From positions 1 to 5,369 of the forward strand of contig JAAZVR010000081.1 in NCBI GenBank assembly GCA_018623305.1: a DNA stretch of 5,369 bases, in the 5' to 3' direction. This DNA comes from Thiotrichales bacterium. GTDB lineage: Bacteria; Pseudomonadota; Gammaproteobacteria; JAAZVR01. The position numbers and the translations under genes are program-made. This document shows positions 4,842 through 5,369 of the stretch, piece after piece. A model generated the notes under the pieces. That model worked only from the letters and a program-made list of their open reading frames with translations, ran no database searches and was not told the origin of the DNA. The first letter of the stretch is position 1. Every line of letters begins with the position of its first letter.

Positions 4842-5369
4842 TTAAAGCTTCCGTACAATCGAGCTTACAACGCCCCAAATAACGAGGTCATTTTCTTCTG
4901 ATACTTCAATGTCTGGGTAATCTGCGTTTTCGGCTCTTAAAACAACGCCATTCGGTTTTTTTATTAATGTTTTGACCGTTAACTCACCGTTAATCGCAGC
5001 AATCACAATTCGACCATCAGCGACTTCCATTGAGCGATCTACAACCAATACATCGCCTTCATGAATCCCCGCATCAATCATTGAATCACCCTGCACTTTA
5101 AGTAAAAACGTTGAAGATGGGTTTCGCACCAAATATTCATTCATATCCAGCTGATTTTCGATGTAATCATCCGCAGGTGATGGAAAGCCGGCACGCACTT
5201 TTGAGCTATACAATGGAATCGAAACCGACTCACCCATTTCAACGGGCGTCATAACATCAACCTGAGCCTGCCTTAACGAACTCAACCAAACTTGAATATC
5301 CTCTAATTTAGACACAGGTATTCGCACTAACTGCGTAGGCTCGCCATAGCGACCACCCGCTTTACGACC
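4842..5369 (-). CDS. umuD: UmuD, autoproteolytic subunit of DNA polymerase V (N-terminus runs off the window)
   Basis: A LexA/S24-type serine-lysine autoprotease. RecA filaments on damaged DNA induce self-cleavage to UmuD', which joins UmuC. The cleavage site is VRAGFPSP (Ala-Gly, where E. coli UmuD has Cys-Gly). The catalytic Ser lies in VQGDSMIDAG and the Lys in ELTVKTL, 37 residues apart as in E. coli (Ser60/Lys97). The frame is open to the window edge: 14 more codons (GRKAGGRYGEPTQL) precede the first GTG at 5327. They resemble the GRPKGSGRYGEPT.PVRVP N-terminus of extended UmuD proteins, so the true start is probably outside the window. An ATG at 5252 would give a 136-residue protein close to E. 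coli length (139), but its ribosome site is weak. The stop abuts the umuC ATG, making a umuDC operon. Any LexA box lies beyond the right edge. Confidence 0.93.
   Translation of the reverse strand, partial: GRKAGGRYGEPTQLVRIPVSKLEDIQVWLSSLRQAQVDVMTPVEMGESVSIPLYSSKVRAGFPSPADDYIENQLDMNEYLVRNPSSTFLLKVQGDSMIDAGIHEGDVLVVDRSMEVADGRIVIAAINGELTVKTLIKKPNGVVLRAENADYPDIEVSEENDLVIWGVVSSIVRKL
4848..4852 (-). promoter_or_regulatory. Ribosome binding site of umuC inside the end of umuD
   Basis: GGAAG on the - strand ends 6 bases before the umuC ATG and lies within the last codons of umuD. Together with the TAA-ATG junction this supports translational coupling of UmuC to UmuD, which helps keep the polymerase at a low level relative to UmuD. 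Confidence 0.7.

Overview
The window looks like a chromosomal stretch of a moderately AT-leaning (mid-40s % GC by eye) gammaproteobacterium, probably marine. I infer this from the UmuDC sequences, which align with E. coli UmuDC along their length, from a gammaproteobacterial-type tRNA-Phe with an encoded CCA end, and from a two-component pair that resembles the 'proteobacterial dedicated sortase system' (PdsS/PdsR) families, which occur mostly in marine proteobacteria. Species cannot be named from this sequence.

Layout. On the + strand, bases 1-526 hold the 3' end of a gene that reads like the cytoplasmic part of a sensor histidine kinase. It is split between two overlapping frames and has lost every catalytic motif (phospho-acceptor His, N box, G1 aspartate, G2 glycines). 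It converges on the - strand genes, and the two stop codons share a TTAA at 523-526. Everything else is on the - strand, read from right to left: umuD (5' end outside the window), umuC directly abutting it (TAA followed at once by ATG), a tRNA-Phe(GAA) with its own sigma70 promoter and a strong intrinsic terminator, then a response regulator and a 674-residue membrane histidine kinase that overlap by 13 bases.

How the parts work together. UmuD and UmuC form an SOS-inducible translesion DNA polymerase V: UmuD cleaves itself and UmuC copies past lesions. All the key residues are present. The umuD frame stays open to the window edge with a GRYGEPT...VRIP-type N-terminal segment, so UmuD here is probably an N-terminally extended form. 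The operator and promoter (LexA box) must lie outside the window. The two-component pair should sense something in the periplasm through a beta-rich, possibly CBM9-like domain and regulate transcription by an OmpR-type winged helix. No sortase or LPXTG target gene is visible here, so the link to a sortase system rests on family resemblance only.

I see no clearly new system. The most unusual items are the catalytically stripped kinase remnant at the left edge, the extended UmuD, a run of nine A in umuC, and the compact control region of the tRNA gene (UP-like palindrome plus a perfect 11-bp tandem repeat).
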